Below are positions 34,837-46,873 of a DNA stretch of 64,000 bases, in pieces. This DNA comes from Plantago major. Its lineage: Eukaryota; Streptophyta; Magnoliopsida; Lamiales; Plantaginaceae. The notes under the pieces are model-generated. The model saw nothing but the letters and a program-made list of their open reading frames with translations, searched no databases and was not told where the DNA came from. The first letter of the stretch is position 1, and each line of letters begins with the position of its first letter. The position numbers and the translations under genes are program-made. The stretch is taken from positions 54,842,932-54,906,931 of the forward strand of contig CM048844.1 in NCBI GenBank assembly GCA_026545765.1. The letters are read 5' to 3'.

Positions 34837-37800
34837 TCAATTTTTATGTACAATGGCTTCCTCATAGGTAATTGGCTCTTGTAGAGCTGATAACTGTAGA
34901 GCATAAGCTCTATGCTTAGGAGAGAGCCTTGTAAAACCAATATATTGATCAAGTGGATATTGTGTGCTATGCACAGTAGTGTTATTGTTGTTTCTGGGCA
35001 CACTATAGTGTTGATATAGTTGTAGCTTCTTAGGTGTAGCTACTGTCCTTATGGATCTTCTGAGAGTCTGTTGAATAGGTGATTGATCATGTGGTGATTG
35101 ACCATTGTGATCTGCATCATGATCAGTTATCTGATCAACTGAAGAGGGTGAAAAATCTTCATTAGACATTGCAGTATTATGATCAATATTAGTATGATCT
35201 GTATGTGGAGTAGAGTCATGAAATTGACTAGTGAGAGGTGAGTCAAACCTACCAGTTGCTGGAGTATCATTATGAATGATATGTTGTGAGCTAGACTTGG
35301 ATGAAGTACTGAGATGATGATCATCTGCAACATAACTACCAGGGGTGTATATAATAGATTTTTCTTCTATTTTTGCTGGTTCTGCAAATGGAAAAATTGT
35401 TTCTGCAAAGAAAACATCTCTAGAAACAAAACATTGTTTTGTCTCTAAATCATAACATTTGTAACCTTTAATGTTAGCAGGGTAACCCAAGAAGACTGAT
35501 TTTCTAGACCTTGAATCAAATTTAGTTCTCTGAACTGGTAGACTAGATGCATAACACAGACAACCAAATACTTTGAAGTGTTGATAATCTGGTTTTATGT
35601 TGTATAATAACTCATAAGGTGATTTATTGCTCAACAGTTCACTGGGAATTCTATTAATGATATAGACTGCAGTTAAAACTGAATCTCCCCAGAAGTGCTG
35701 AGGCAAGTTGGATTGAAACATTAATGATCTAGCAACATTTAATATGTGCTGGTGCTTTCTCTCAACCACTGAATTTTGTTGTGGTGTATATGGACAAGTG
35801 AGCTGATGAATTATTCGTTTTGTGTTAAAGTATTCTGTCATTTTAAACTCAGTTCCATTGTCAGATCTCACTGTCTTGACTTTAACTTTAAATTGATTTT
35901 CTACTAAACTAATAAAGTTCTTTATAGCAGATTCTGTGTCAGATTTGAGCTTTAGCAGATGCACATATGTTGTTCTAGTGAAATCATCCACAATGGTTAA
36001 AAAATAACTGTGACCCTGTATTGTTTTAACTGAGTATGGACCCCAAAGATCACAGTGTAGCAACTCAAAAGCAGATGTGGATTTTATATAGCTAGAAGAA
36101 AAACTTCTTCTTTTTTGTTTTGCCTGATAGCAAACATTACAGTGTTCATAATCCATGCTCATTACATCTGGAGAGTTGGCAGAAATTAGCTTTAATCTAC
36201 TGAGGGAAGGATGCCCCATTCTAAAGTGCCACAGATGGCTGGAAACATCAGCTAAGACACTACACTTATTAATGGCAAAAGCCTTCTTGGAATCATAAAA
36301 GTCTTTAGGTTGAAACTTCAGGTGAAATAGTCCTTTCTTGCTTTCAATCCTCCCAATCCTGCTCAAGGATTTGATCCAGGGTATAGAGGCCTGCGTGATT
36401 AAACAACATTCTTTAGAGAATATGACTGAAAGATTACTTTCATGTATTAACTTTGATAAAGATACTAAATTCAGTTTAAAACTGGGAACACACAGCACAT
36501 GGTTAAGTGTTAACTCATTGTTAATCTTTATGTTTCCCACATGTGTTATCATAGCAGTTTGTGCATTAGGCAACTGAACAGATGAATCAAAGAATCTGAC
36601 ATTATGAGTATAGTATTTATTAGTGCAGACAATGTGGTGAGTAGCACCTGAGTCTAATATCCAGGGCTCATCAGTATTCATCATATTCATTAAATGTATA
36701 CCTGATGTGTTGGCAGAAGCAGTGGAGGATCCTTCTCCAGTTGGTGTATTCCTTGCCTCTTTCTTCTCATTGGCAATGTTGTTGTTCAGCATCTGATAAA
36801 TTTGTCTCATTTGCTCAGTGGAGAAAGATGCCACAGGATTATGCTGGACCTCATTGGCACCATAGCCTTGCCCATAGTGGTTGTTTGAGTTGTAGGATTG
36901 ATTTTGAGCTTGGTGACCAAAGCCTCTACCACCATAGTTAGATCTACCACCTCTGTATCCTCCTCTACCTCTTCTAGCACCCATCCTTGCATTCATACCA
37001 CCTCTATAGTATCCCTGAGTCTCTCCAGCATGTTTCTTATTGTTGTCAGGGAACCCATTGAGTTGAAAGCAATTCTCAATGTTGTGGTTGTTTAACTTGC
37101 ACAGTGGGCAATACATTTTCTCTTTTCTTTTGAGGTTAAGTGAGGTGTGTAGAGCAGTATGCTCTTGAGTATTGTGACCACCAGATCCGGTTTGCCTCTG
37201 TTTCTCTTCTTTAAGCACAATAGCATAAGCTCTATTGACAGATGGTAGTGGATCCATGAGTATGATACTGGTTCTGACTAGCTCATATGAATCATTCAGG
37301 CTCATTAAAAACTTAAATACTTTCCTTGTTTCCTGAATATGCATGAGCTTATCAGTGCTTCTACAATCACAAACACTACAGACAGCACAAAGAGGCAATG
37401 GTTGGTAGTTGTTTAGTTCTTGCCAGATACCAGTGAGCTTAGTGTAGTACTCAGTGACTGAGCTACTACCTTGAGTGATTTTGTTTAACTCAAGCTCAAG
37501 TTGAAAAGCCATGACCTCAGGAGGTTCCGAGTATCTATCTTTCAGAATATCCCAAGCTTCTTTGGCTGTTTCAGCAAAAAGAATAGTGTTTTTGAGCTCA
37601 TTGGAGACACTATGCATCATCCATGAAAGAACAAGAGTGTTGCATTTCACCCATAGGCACAGCTTAGGGTCATCAAGACTTGGCTGTGCCAGAGTTCCAT
37701 CTATGAAGGCTAGCTTATTTTTTAAGCTCAGTTGGATCTGAAAAGATCTGTGCCATGTGTGGTAGTTGCTTGTGTCAAGCAAGGGTGTTATAGCACCAGA

Positions 37801-38004
37801 ACTAGTGGTGTCATTAGGGTGGATGTAGTAGTGATTATCAGAATCTTCTTCTAGGACAGTAGAAGGGTTTCTTTTGGGATTAGCACCACTCTTCTCTTTG
37901 CCTGAGCTAGCACTTTTATCAGAATCATCATCTGAAGCCATTGGTGATGGAGGATGAGTCAACAGAGCAAACACAAAACAGAAAAGAAATAAAAACCAAT
38001 CCAA
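34837..38004 (-). CDS. GAG-protease-integrase polyprotein of copia 2 (long open frame)
   Basis: An uninterrupted frame of 1,055 codons. After a probable overlong N-terminus the gag likely starts at MASDDDSDKSASS (about residue 22). Visible parts: gag (…LNKITQGSSSVTEYYTKL…), zinc knuckle CPLCKLNNHNIENC, protease WILDSGATHHIV, integrase HHCC region (LWHFRMGH…CNVCYQAK), and core acids in LHCDLWGPYS, VRSDNGTEF and NSVVERKHQHILN, then the GYPANIKGYK block. The frame ends at a TGA (34837-34839) in the linker before reverse transcriptase, so RT would not be made. It is the best-preserved long coding sequence in the window. Confidence 0.9.
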   Translation of the reverse strand: MDWFLFLFCFVFALLTHPPSPMASDDDSDKSASSGKEKSGANPKRNPSTVLEEDSDNHYYIHPNDTTSSGAITPLLDTSNYHTWHRSFQIQLSLKNKLAFIDGTLAQPSLDDPKLCLWVKCNTLVLSWMMHSVSNELKNTILFAETAKEAWDILKDRYSEPPEVMAFQLELELNKITQGSSSVTEYYTKLTGIWQELNNYQPLPLCAVCSVCDCRSTDKLMHIQETRKVFKFLMSLNDSYELVRTSIILMDPLPSVNRAYAIVLKEEKQRQTGSGGHNTQEHTALHTSLNLKRKEKMYCPLCKLNNHNIENCFQLNGFPDNNKKHAGETQGYYRGGMNARMGARRGRGGYRGGRSNYGGRGFGHQAQNQSYNSNNHYGQGYGANEVQHNPVASFSTEQMRQIYQMLNNNIANEKKEARNTPTGEGSSTASANTSGIHLMNMMNTDEPWILDSGATHHIVCTNKYYTHNVRFFDSSVQLPNAQTAMITHVGNIKINNELTLNHVLCVPSFKLNLVSLSKLIHESNLSVIFSKECCLITQASIPWIKSLSRIGRIESKKGLFHLKFQPKDFYDSKKAFAINKCSVLADVSSHLWHFRMGHPSLSRLKLISANSPDVMSMDYEHCNVCYQAKQKRRSFSSSYIKSTSAFELLHCDLWGPYSVKTIQGHSYFLTIVDDFTRTTYVHLLKLKSDTESAIKNFISLVENQFKVKVKTVRSDNGTEFKMTEYFNTKRIIHQLTCPYTPQQNSVVERKHQHILNVARSLMFQSNLPQHFWGDSVLTAVYIINRIPSELLSNKSPYELLYNIKPDYQHFKVFGCLCYASSLPVQRTKFDSRSRKSVFLGYPANIKGYKCYDLETKQCFVSRDVFFAETIFPFAEPAKIEEKSIIYTPGSYVADDHHLSTSSKSSSQHIIHNDTPATGRFDSPLTSQFHDSTPHTDHTNIDHNTAMSNEDFSPSSVDQITDHDADHNGQSPHDQSPIQQTLRRSIRTVATPKKLQLYQHYSVPRNNNNTTVHSTQYPLDQYIGFTRLSPKHRAYALQLSALQEPITYEEAIVHKN

Positions 38005-38054
38005 AAAGAAAAAAAAAAAAAAACTAAGGCGTATCTCAGAAGCTCAGGTAGAAA

Positions 38055-38070
38055 CCTGGCTCTGATGCCA
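38055..38070 (-). other. Primer-binding site of copia 2
   Basis: On the minus strand TGGCATCAGAGCCAGG directly follows the 5' LTR. It resembles the initiator tRNA-Met site with one change in the core. Confidence 0.8.
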
Positions 38071-38539
38071 TAATAAAAACGGTGAGATTTCACAAGACTG
38101 AAGAATTCTTCTGTATATTGATTGAGATAGAACAAAAACTTGATGATGCATAAACCCTAGATAGGCTATTTATAGATTTTAAATTAACCTAAATTACCTA
38201 TGAATTTTTACAATTGAAGAGACCAATTACAGCAACAAGGTACTATAGTAAAAATCTCTAACCAATTATATGTAAACATCACACTCCTCATGCTGAATTC
38301 ATTTTGAAGCTGACGCCATTGTTGTACCAGGAAAGGAACAGGTTGAGATCGTCTGCGGCAGGTGCACCAAGACCGTTCCTATATGCACCTGATTTGGATG
38401 TGGTATGTTCCGGTGTGGTAGAGCGTCGTGTTCCTGCGGCTTAAGGCGAACTGTAGACGACAAGCTCCCGAATTTGATTTCCGTTGATTTCTGTTGGATT
38501 TCTTCACTTCTTCTTCCTCTGTTTTCATCTTCTTCAACA
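38071..38539 (-). repeat. 5' LTR of copia 2
   Basis: Matches the 3' LTR apart from scattered substitutions and one short indel block near 38446. The minus-strand TATA box ctataaatag is at 38166-38175. Confidence 0.92.
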
Positions 38540-38544
38540 GATTT

Positions 38545-38696
38545 AATATCCACATCCCAAAACACAAACTCTAAGCCAGCAATATCCCACCCCTGACCAT
38601 TAGGAAGAAGAAAATTGTGCACACCAATGTCACCAAGTCCATACACATCCGGTGTGAAAGGTCGACGACTACTATCTTGCGGGATCCAGTACTCTT
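38545..38696 (-). mobile_element. LINE 3' part, right piece
   Basis: The minus-strand frame (EYWIPQDSSRRPFTP…NGQGWDIAGLEFVFW) continues directly, across the copia insertion, into the LINE sequence at 32831. It is the region between reverse transcriptase and the zinc-binding domain. The LINE is truncated at about 38696. Confidence 0.75.
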
Positions 38697-39122
38697 AATT
38701 ACTATTTTGGGTTTCTTTTATTAAAGGGGTATAGATGATACATTGATGATTGTGTTGAGGTTTTTATGCTGGAGCATTTTTTAACCTGGTAAGGGGTTTA
38801 TAAGTTAGGTGTTACATGAAATTAATTTTAAGGGGTTTGGAAGTGAATTATATGTTAATTGTTTGGAATATAGTCGTACAATATGGCGAAGAAGAGGTCG
38901 AAATTAGTGATGTTACTAGTACTAACCCGCCACGGTATAGTTTACTTTTAATAATAAATAGAAAAGGAAGTACATAATAATCTAATCGAAATATAAGATA
39001 GTCAAACTTTCGTATAAACGACGGTGGTCGTAATTTCGGTGGGTAGTCCTTCTTCATCCTAATCATAAAAGATTTTTATGGTAACTATATAAAATGCAAA
39101 ATACGACTCATCATGACTTATA
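38697..39122. other. Spacer, no gene seen
   Basis: AT-rich sequence between the LINE truncation point and a MITE. Confidence 0.45.
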
Positions 39123-39361
39123 CTCCCTCCTTCCCATTTTCATCTTTCCGCAGTTCATTTTCGTCCGTCCCAACTTCATCTTCCCATCCATTAAATGGAA
39201 AATCTCTCTCCTACTTTATATACTATCTCATACTTTATTCACTATTTGTCATACTTTATTCACTCGCTTTCCTACTTTAACACAATCTCTCCTACTTTAT
39301 TCACTTTTCTCTTAAATCTTGTGCTCGGCCCCGCTGAAAGATGAAATCGGGATGGAGGGAG
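39123..39361. mobile_element. Stowaway-like MITE, 239 bp
   Basis: Ends CTCCCTCCTTCCC… and …GGGATGGAGGGAG, flanked by TA on both sides (39121-39122 and 39362-39363). The interior is closely similar to the copy at 22595. Confidence 0.88.
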
Positions 39362-39494
39362 TATGATTTTAAAGGGATAGGATCCAATCCAAACCTGTAC
39401 ATGATCAAACGGCTTGATATTTGATATCAGGGTCACTACCCGTACACGACCGGTAATTAGTAATTAGTAATTACTACTACATGTTTACAAAAAG

Positions 39495-40168
39495 TGTAAT
39501 GCCACGTCCCTTGCGAGCCGGCGCGGTTACTCATGGGCTGCTCTCCGGGTAATATGTTGGCCCCACTATACCAACATATGTCCTTTTCCACACACTTTGT
39601 CCTCACTTGTGCGCCAACCGGGAGATTTTTTCAGTTGGTCACCCATCGTAAGATTGCTCCAGAGCAAGCACGCTAACTCTATAGTTATTATGGATGAATT
39701 CCCGAAAAGAAGGTGCAACTTGTTGATATAAGTAGCATTCTCAGTCACTTTAAGCTCTCTTAAACTTAACTTGAAACTTTTGGGCGTTACATTCACCCCC
39801 TCTTTGATCGTGAGACCCCCCCCCCCCCCCCCGGCACCTTGGTCTGGAACCGTCCACCCCTTATGTGTTCCGGGTTGGCTTGGCTCTGATACCTTTTGGA
39901 TTGCGCCGTCCCCTTGCAGGCCGCGACGGTTACTCATGGGCTGCTCTCCGGATGATATGTTGACCTCACTATACCAACTCATGTCTTTTCCTATGAACTC
40001 CAGTTGGTCACCCATTGTAAGATTGCTCCAGAGAAAGCACGCTTAAATCTGAAGTTCTCATGGATGAATTCCTGAAAAGAAGCTGCACCTTCTTCATATG
40101 AGTACCGTTTTCAATCCCTTTAACTTTAAGCTCTCTGAAACTTAACTTGAAACTTTTGGGGCGTTACA
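39495..40168 (-). mobile_element. Probable TRIM (miniature LTR retrotransposon), about 670 bp
   Basis: Two direct repeats (about 39495-39791 and 39894-40168) surround only ~100 bp. On the minus strand each starts TGTAACGCC. The interior begins GGTATCAGAGCCAAGCC, a tRNA-Met-type primer site, and ends in a purine tract (caaagagggggtg) just before the second repeat. No coding capacity is present. The interior holds a run of about 16 C (39819-39834). Right-hand boundaries are clear; the left boundary near 39495 is approximate. Confidence 0.75.
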
Positions 40169-43100
40169 AAATGTATCTCTCAAACCCGAACAAAAAATAA
40201 AATACAAAAGTGTATAACGCAATTATCATGGTAGGTGTCCCCGGGGTGATATGTGGCCCCCAAACAAAAATTATTAATTTATAAACATAATTTCACATGT
40301 TATGATGGTTTCTTTGGCACCCGTACCTCTTACATATTCCAAAAAAAACATGTAAGTTTTATTAACTTAACCATAAATTGTTGAGGTTCGGCATACACAT
40401 ATTGTATGAAATTTACAATCTTACTGTATATGATTCTTTTCTAACTAAGATTTGATTGAACACGAATTGCAAATCTCTTAAATCAAACATCACCCATAAA
40501 ATACAAACTAACTCAACTTTAACCGTCCACTCATATTAAAACATGATAAGGTTGTATGAGTTTCATTATTGTAAAACATATTTCATATATTTTTGATAAA
40601 ATATATTTCATATCGGGTATTCTACTCGTACCCCAACCGTTAATTGGTAATTGATACATATTTTTTTAATAAAACTGTATCCCTCAATCCCGACCAAAAT
40701 AAAATACAAAAGTGTATAATGCAATTAACATGGTAGGTTAAGAACAACCTCTGGGGGTGGTATGTTGTTCCCCCACCCAAACACACACATACAAAAATTA
40801 TTATTTTTAAATTATAGATTTAGGTTGGCTTGAAAATGCAACTGATTCAGCAAAATTCCAGCATGATGGTTGGAATTCGAATGAATCTAGTGGGGATTAA
40901 TTAGCCCATCAACTTTATATATTATATACATAATCTTACTTTTTCCAAAAACTACACATTTTCCTACTAAAAGTATACATTTTCTACATTTAAATATTTT
41001 ATTATTTATTTTTAATTTTTAACCTAAAACAACGCGTACCTTAATATATGATCTTTTTGGGGACAATGGAAGTGCAATATTCAATGTCAGATGAAGTACC
41101 ATCAACTGCAAAGCCAATTTTTGATAATAAGATTAATAAAATAATATGAAGACATGTATTGTGCAATCTTAAATATAAAAAGTGTATTAATATAAATAAA
41201 CATATCTCAAAGATTTTTAAGCACTTTCTTTTAAACAACATTGGCCGTCGTATCGATCAGACTGCCTTATTCATTCAATACTAACTTAAGTCCATTTTTG
41301 CAGTGTATCTGAAAAATGCCACATACAGCTGGAAAATCAGCTTATAAATCATAACCTACTTGAAAACCCGTAAAAACCGACCCGACCGAGTTAATGAAAT
41401 AATCTATTTTTCCGAGGTCGAGCCAGAGTGGGGTGGGGTATATAGGTTGTGTGGGTGGGTGGGGCTACGTACGTATTAGGGAGGGATGTAACTCAAAATA
41501 ATATGTCACCAATATATGTAAAAAAAATTAACATTGTGGGGGTCCGACCTTCCCCACCCCTCTTAAAAAAAATCAATCGAAACATCGACCCCCCCCCCCC
41601 CCAGCGAAAAATCATCCAAAAAATCATCCAAAATGTGAAAGATATTATGTTTGTGAAATAATAATATATTCATATCTTATCTTCTCATATGCGTCCTCTG
41701 TCCCAGAAGTAGCTTCATATCTACTTTTGTGGGGGGACAAAATAATGAATATAGTACTTTAGATAAAATAATGCTAGTGGCTCATTCTTTAGCCAATAGT
41801 GTTGGTGTGGATAGTTCTTGCTTCTTTAATCTACCTTGTGTAAACCCGGATATTATTTGATTCATGAATAAATTAATTCTTTCTCAAAAAAAAAGATAAA
41901 ATAATTCTAGTGGGTCCTTTGAATTTATTTTTAAATATATTCAATGTTAAAGTTAAAGTGCGGTTTGGAAAAAAATAGAAGTTTTGTTTGGGACACAACA
42001 AATATGAGAAGCTATTTCCTATACCGATAAAATGAAAAATCTTTTTATACTACTCTATACCTTATCTCTACTAATTTAATCACCCCCTCCCTCCCCGCTA
42101 GGTGTGAATTAGACTTTTAAAGTATTTCTTCAAATTTTAACTATTGTTAAAATGTTAAGATTTTATAAATGTTACAGTAAATCAAATACCCTAACTTGTA
42201 ATAGCCCACCAAAAATCATGATTTTCAACGGGGTCTTATATATGCACACCCAAAATTGAACTCCTGAAATATTTTTAATATTATTATTTATATAAGCATA
42301 GTGCTTACTGTTTTCATTACATGTCACCAAACCTTTCTTATTCAGTTTTTTCAAGTAATTAATACTCCCTTGTGCTAGAGAACTCCATACCTTGCCCATT
42401 TTTGAGTGTCCCGTAAACTTCATACATAACAATGAAATTTAACCCAGGGATAACAACATAAACTTAATGTTAATCTTACAATACAATTAGAACATTTGTC
42501 ACTAAAATTACACTTTTTTTCCAACTTTCCATTTCTCATTATTTTTATTTTTCACCTAAAACTCGGTTAATCCTAATGTACGAAATCCCCCAGGGTGAGG
42601 GAGTGTTAAATATTTGGGTGAATTTCATTTAACCTCGCTAATAAATTCCCTAATTAATAACAATTTTGTCCATCACATTTGAACAATAACAGATTGGTCA
42701 ATTTTTTATTTTTTGAATTGACCAGAAAAAGTTTTTCTTTCCACTTCCACATGGATTAACACATTTAAAGTATCATCCATACATCCTATCATTCAATTCC
42801 AGTCCTACACATAAATGTGTAACTTAGAAGGTGCAAGGCTCGAGTCCCCTTGACGTTATTTTTTCTTTTGTATTTATTATTTTTAATTTTATTTCTTCCA
42901 ATGGTGTAACTTTTTATTATATAAAAGTGTTTAACACATGTAGTGTGATATGTAAATGTTGGTAATATATATAATGTATATACTTTGAGATTTGATCCTA
43001 TAAGCCAAGTAGATTTGTATTGTATTTTGTAAATTAATTATGTTCCTTATTCATCTAAATACCATGAGTTGATTAATAAAAGTATAAAATTGTAAAAAGG

Positions 43101-43293
43101 GAAAACAAAAACGTCAGGACTCCCCACAAGAACTGCATTGGAAAGCTGTAAATTTCTAAACTCGTAGTATTGCTTGGGTACTTAAGTTCAAAATTCCAAT
43201 CTCTTTTTGTTTGACAATATGCAATACTTAATAATTTTAGCTTTCCATATCTTGCAATTTAAACTGAATCCGACACCATACAAAACCTGATCA
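40169..43293. other. AT-rich spacer with a diverged duplication
   Basis: The segment just right of the TRIM (40175-40275, …aaaatacaaaagtgtata…) recurs in diverged form at about 40675-40800, and the left flank of the TRIM resembles 40615-40670. The second copy therefore looks like a paralogue lacking the TRIM. The rest is AT-rich with homopolymer C runs near 41589. No gene was recognised. Confidence 0.5.
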
Positions 43294-43298
43294 AGGGT

Positions 43299-45271
43299 TG
43301 TCACGCCCCAAAACCAAAATACTTTGGTGCAACCGGCCGTCTATCGTGAGATGGGCTCACGCCAAGACGAAGCCTCCTTTTAATCCGGAAATACATCAAT
43401 TATCTCAGAGTGGTATAAACAGAGCATCTAAGATCTCATAAACTAATTACAAATCCTCAATCAATTACATCGATTGTAGCAGTACAAATCATCCTATACA
43501 ATACAAATCTCAGAGTCGCAGCAACTACTAAACAACATTCACGTACATCATCTAACTATCGTCTCAACTCCAAAGTATCTTCGTCCAATCACTTACTAAA
43601 TATCTAAAAAAAAAAGGTGTAAGGGTGAGCTTCTGGCACTTTTACCCGGATTAAGTACATATAGAAAGTTTACATACATATACACTCCATTTATATATCA
43701 AACATAGTCGAAAATCATTTTGCATGGAACACATGTCACAATACACTATTCACATTTAGCTCGAATTAAATATACACTACGACCACATAAACCGTGGTGG
43801 CACACAGGTCAGCTTTCACATAACATATCCCCTAACACAATAGGGTCACACACATAACACTGGGAGTACTTCAAAGCACGACAATCCCTTGAAAGGGTCA
43901 CACACTTCATAGGCATATCGATGAGCATAAACGTACGTACACATAATCCATGCTTTTAACAAAATAGCTTTCACAAATCGCACACACAACAAATACATTT
44001 TATGGGTACATATACTTGATCCTTTTTCGAATAGACTATTATATCAAGTCCCATAACATGATATAATAACCATAAGTTAATTGTCAAACTTTAAAACAAT
44101 ACATATACATATATTATAACAATAAAATAAAGCAAAAGTGTCAAGAGTTCCCCTTACCTCCAGGTCGATACAAATCCAACTTAATAGCCAACCACAAAGC
44201 TCCAACTTGCAACTCAAATTCTCCAAAGTCACCTTATACCATAATCCGCTAAAACTCCAATTGCTAATTCCGTCTAGTCTCTACTCCGGTTTAATAGGCC
44301 AAATAACGGGAAAAGTAGGTTACGAGCAAAACGGTAATTTCCATAGGTTGGAAAAATAGGAATAAATGGTGGAAGGCACAATTGTAATTCTGCAACATCC
44401 AGGGGTAGAACCGTAATTTAAATGTGTCGAAACAGGCTGTAAATAAAAAGAATACAAAATATGGCTCCACTGAGATTTGAACCACACCCATCATGCCTTA
44501 CAATCAACAGCTTCTGCCACTCGGCCACTGCCTTCGATGTTAATAGTTCTACTCAGTCAACATATTTAACAGCTCTTCATGCTGTTTATCCAAATTAATT
44601 ACAAAAAGCCCCTGCCCCTACTCAAATTCTCAAAATAAAGTCCTTTAAGTTTCTGCAAATTTTCAATTAGATCCCTGCGATTTCTGAAAGTTTTCAAAGT
44701 CGATTTTTAACATCTCCAAGTCCAAGCTAAGGTTCGACACCCATCCTAAACATCATCCTCTCACCAATTAACGCAAAAACAAGTACAAATAACCCAAGAT
44801 TCACAAACCCAATTCGAGATTCACAATAAACTCCAACTCTTTGTTTCTATTTCAATGGTTTTCTCTCAATCAACATTCACATACTCGATTCTCCGTCCCA
44901 AAACAATCAACAGTCCACTTAATTCCATACGGATGTGACAAAGGCATCAATTGCGAGTCCAAATTCCAGATTTCTTACATTAACGGTACGACACAAGCAA
45001 GGAGAAACGAAGAAGAAGACGAAGAAGGAAGAACGATCTAGAAACAGAGAGGAGAAAACTTACCAAGAAATTGAAAATCAACGATTTGAAGGAGGACTGT
45101 AGATACACGTAAAGGAAGAAGAAGCTGATATCTTCTTTTAAGTATAAGGGTTTCACTGAGGTTTGGGATTCGGGCTTCAACTTGGACCTTTGAAAGGTCC
45201 AATTCTAAATTCTTCACATAAGCCTCTTATAACAATACATAGAAAATCGAAAAAAATTACGGGATTTTACA
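43299..45271. mobile_element. Solo LTR, 1,973 bp
   Basis: The sequence starts TGTCACGCCCC and ends GGGATTTTACA and is flanked by a perfect 5-bp duplication AGGGT (43294-43298 and 45272-45276). No primer site, coding region or second LTR lies next to it. This is what unequal recombination between the two LTRs of one element leaves behind. LTR length and the CACGCCCC start suggest a gypsy-type family, but that is inferred. A tRNA-like segment lies inside. Confidence 0.88.
44462..44532 (-). other. tRNA-like sequence with A-box and B-box motifs inside the solo LTR
   Basis: On the minus strand the 71-bp segment starts GGCAGTGGCCGAGTGGC and contains GGTTCAAATCTC. These match the internal polymerase III A box (TGGCCGAGTGG, as in Ser/Leu tRNAs) and B box (GGTTCAAATC) at tRNA spacing. 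The acceptor and T stems do not pair properly, so it is not a functional tRNA gene. It looks like a degenerate tRNA-derived segment, or a chance resemblance kept in this LTR family. Confidence 0.5.
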
Positions 45272-46739
45272 AGGGTACTAAATTGTCAATTAACAATGTG
45301 TAAATACATTATGTAAATGGCTCTAATAGAATAGATGGCTACATTGATAATAATAGAGTAGAATTATAATCAAAATATAAGCTAAACAATGGCCAGCAAA
45401 ATGGAAAATGAAAATTATTAAAATGTCCTTCTGTTTTTCTCTTTCTTCACAAGTTTGGTGCAGGATTATTGCTTATTCATGAAGGATGATGGATTATTGT
45501 GTGTATGGTTCATCGGATTGAATTGAACACGGCCTTTTAGAATATCTTTTGATGTGTAATGGTCTGCATAATTGACGATAAAATGAGTCAATACATGAAA
45601 GATCTACATAGAAAAAAACATGTAGACAAACAGTAAACCAACCATATCATAACACTTCAGATTTGTCGAAATCCAGAAAAGGCAAAAGAAAATTAGGAAC
45701 CGGATCTTGGTTCAACATCTATGTTGACGTGTTGATCTTCATCCACATTGGAACAAATTGTTCCACGTAACCTTAATTTCATATGAATGATAATTGCCAT
45801 GATGTATTGAGCTTTGCACTCACTAAAGTTGAATGGGGGATTTATATAGATTTGAGTTTCACGTTTGGTTAGAAAGATAAATTATGTTTTCCTAAAATCA
45901 TGCCTAAAATATATTGATAGTCATACCCATAAACACAATTTGTTTGATCTAGTCAAACAATTTGCTCATCATTCATATAGAAACGGCTGAAGTAATCTCA
46001 TAAATAGATTAACTAAGCTAAATTAGGGTGTCTGATTTGAATCCGGCAGAGAATACGGTAGAATCGACCTAGATAAAGGATTGTTAACACATAATTAATT
46101 GCTAAAATTAAAATTGAATGGTGAGTTATTGAATTTCTCGAAATTAAAGGCCTAACTATCCATACTGCATACAAAACAATCATAAAACGAAGAAATAATT
46201 AACATTAATTTTTAAATCAATTTTATCAAGGCCGAAAATATCACGTTGTATTATAGCATATGTGACAATGGCATAACTCTTAATTTGTTCCATGCACAAA
46301 TTCTAGATTTGATAGGCTGAATCATAGAATTGATTGGGATTTAATTAGGATGTTTAGATGGAAATATTCATTTTATACTATACATAGAATAATTAGAAGA
46401 CACTATACAAATGTAGATTCATACAATCAGTTATAACTGGATGGCATTTCGTTATATTGGATGATATATTGATAATGATTGTTTTTCGTTTTAAATTTTA
46501 TTGGTAACTATTCATAGAATAATTAGCATTAATATAGGAGATGTGATTGTATTCTATCTCTATTTTGTTACACAACCGATGGAGTAAATTACGAGGCTAT
46601 CAAATTACTATTAATAGTTAACCTAATTGCTCTACTCAATTTTTGAAGTCTGGCGTTGACTACATCAAATATAAGTGAATTATAAATGAATTGTTTTTGG
46701 CTTAGATTTGTCACGTCAGATTTTTCCTTAGGTGTCATA

Positions 46740-46873
46740 TCTCTTCTTCCATTCCCACCATCACTTTTATGATATATATAGATACTATCTCTTACTTTTT
46801 ACCATCTACTTACTATTTTATTCTATTTTCTTAAAATTCACACGAAACGAAAATATAAACCTTGTAAAAGACG
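46740..46873. mobile_element. Decayed Stowaway-like MITE
   Basis: The right end reads cagagggag followed by TA, and the interior (…ttactttttaccatctact…) matches the other copies. The left terminal repeat is not recognisable. Confidence 0.6.

Larger units (their letters stand above)
32837..38539 (-). mobile_element. Ty1/copia retrotransposon 2, near full length (5,703 bp), inserted in a LINE
   Basis: LTRs of 468 and 469 bp (32837-33304 and 38071-38539), about 96-97% identical by eye, are flanked by a perfect 5-bp duplication GATTT (32832-32836 and 38540-38544). On the minus strand the primer site TGGCATCAGAGCC follows the 5' LTR, and a purine tract ccatcttgagggggag precedes the 3' LTR. Gene order is GAG-PR-IN-RT-RNaseH. 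The LTR ends in TA rather than CA. The coding region is broken by one stop and at least two frameshifts. Confidence 0.93.

Noticed and set aside
43294..43360. Start of a second retrotransposon next to the solo LTR
   Set aside because: No primer site follows 45271 and no second LTR is present; the perfect AGGGT duplication shows a complete solo LTR.
44462..44532. Functional tRNA gene
   Set aside because: A- and B-box motifs are present but acceptor and T stems do not pair, and it lies within an LTR.
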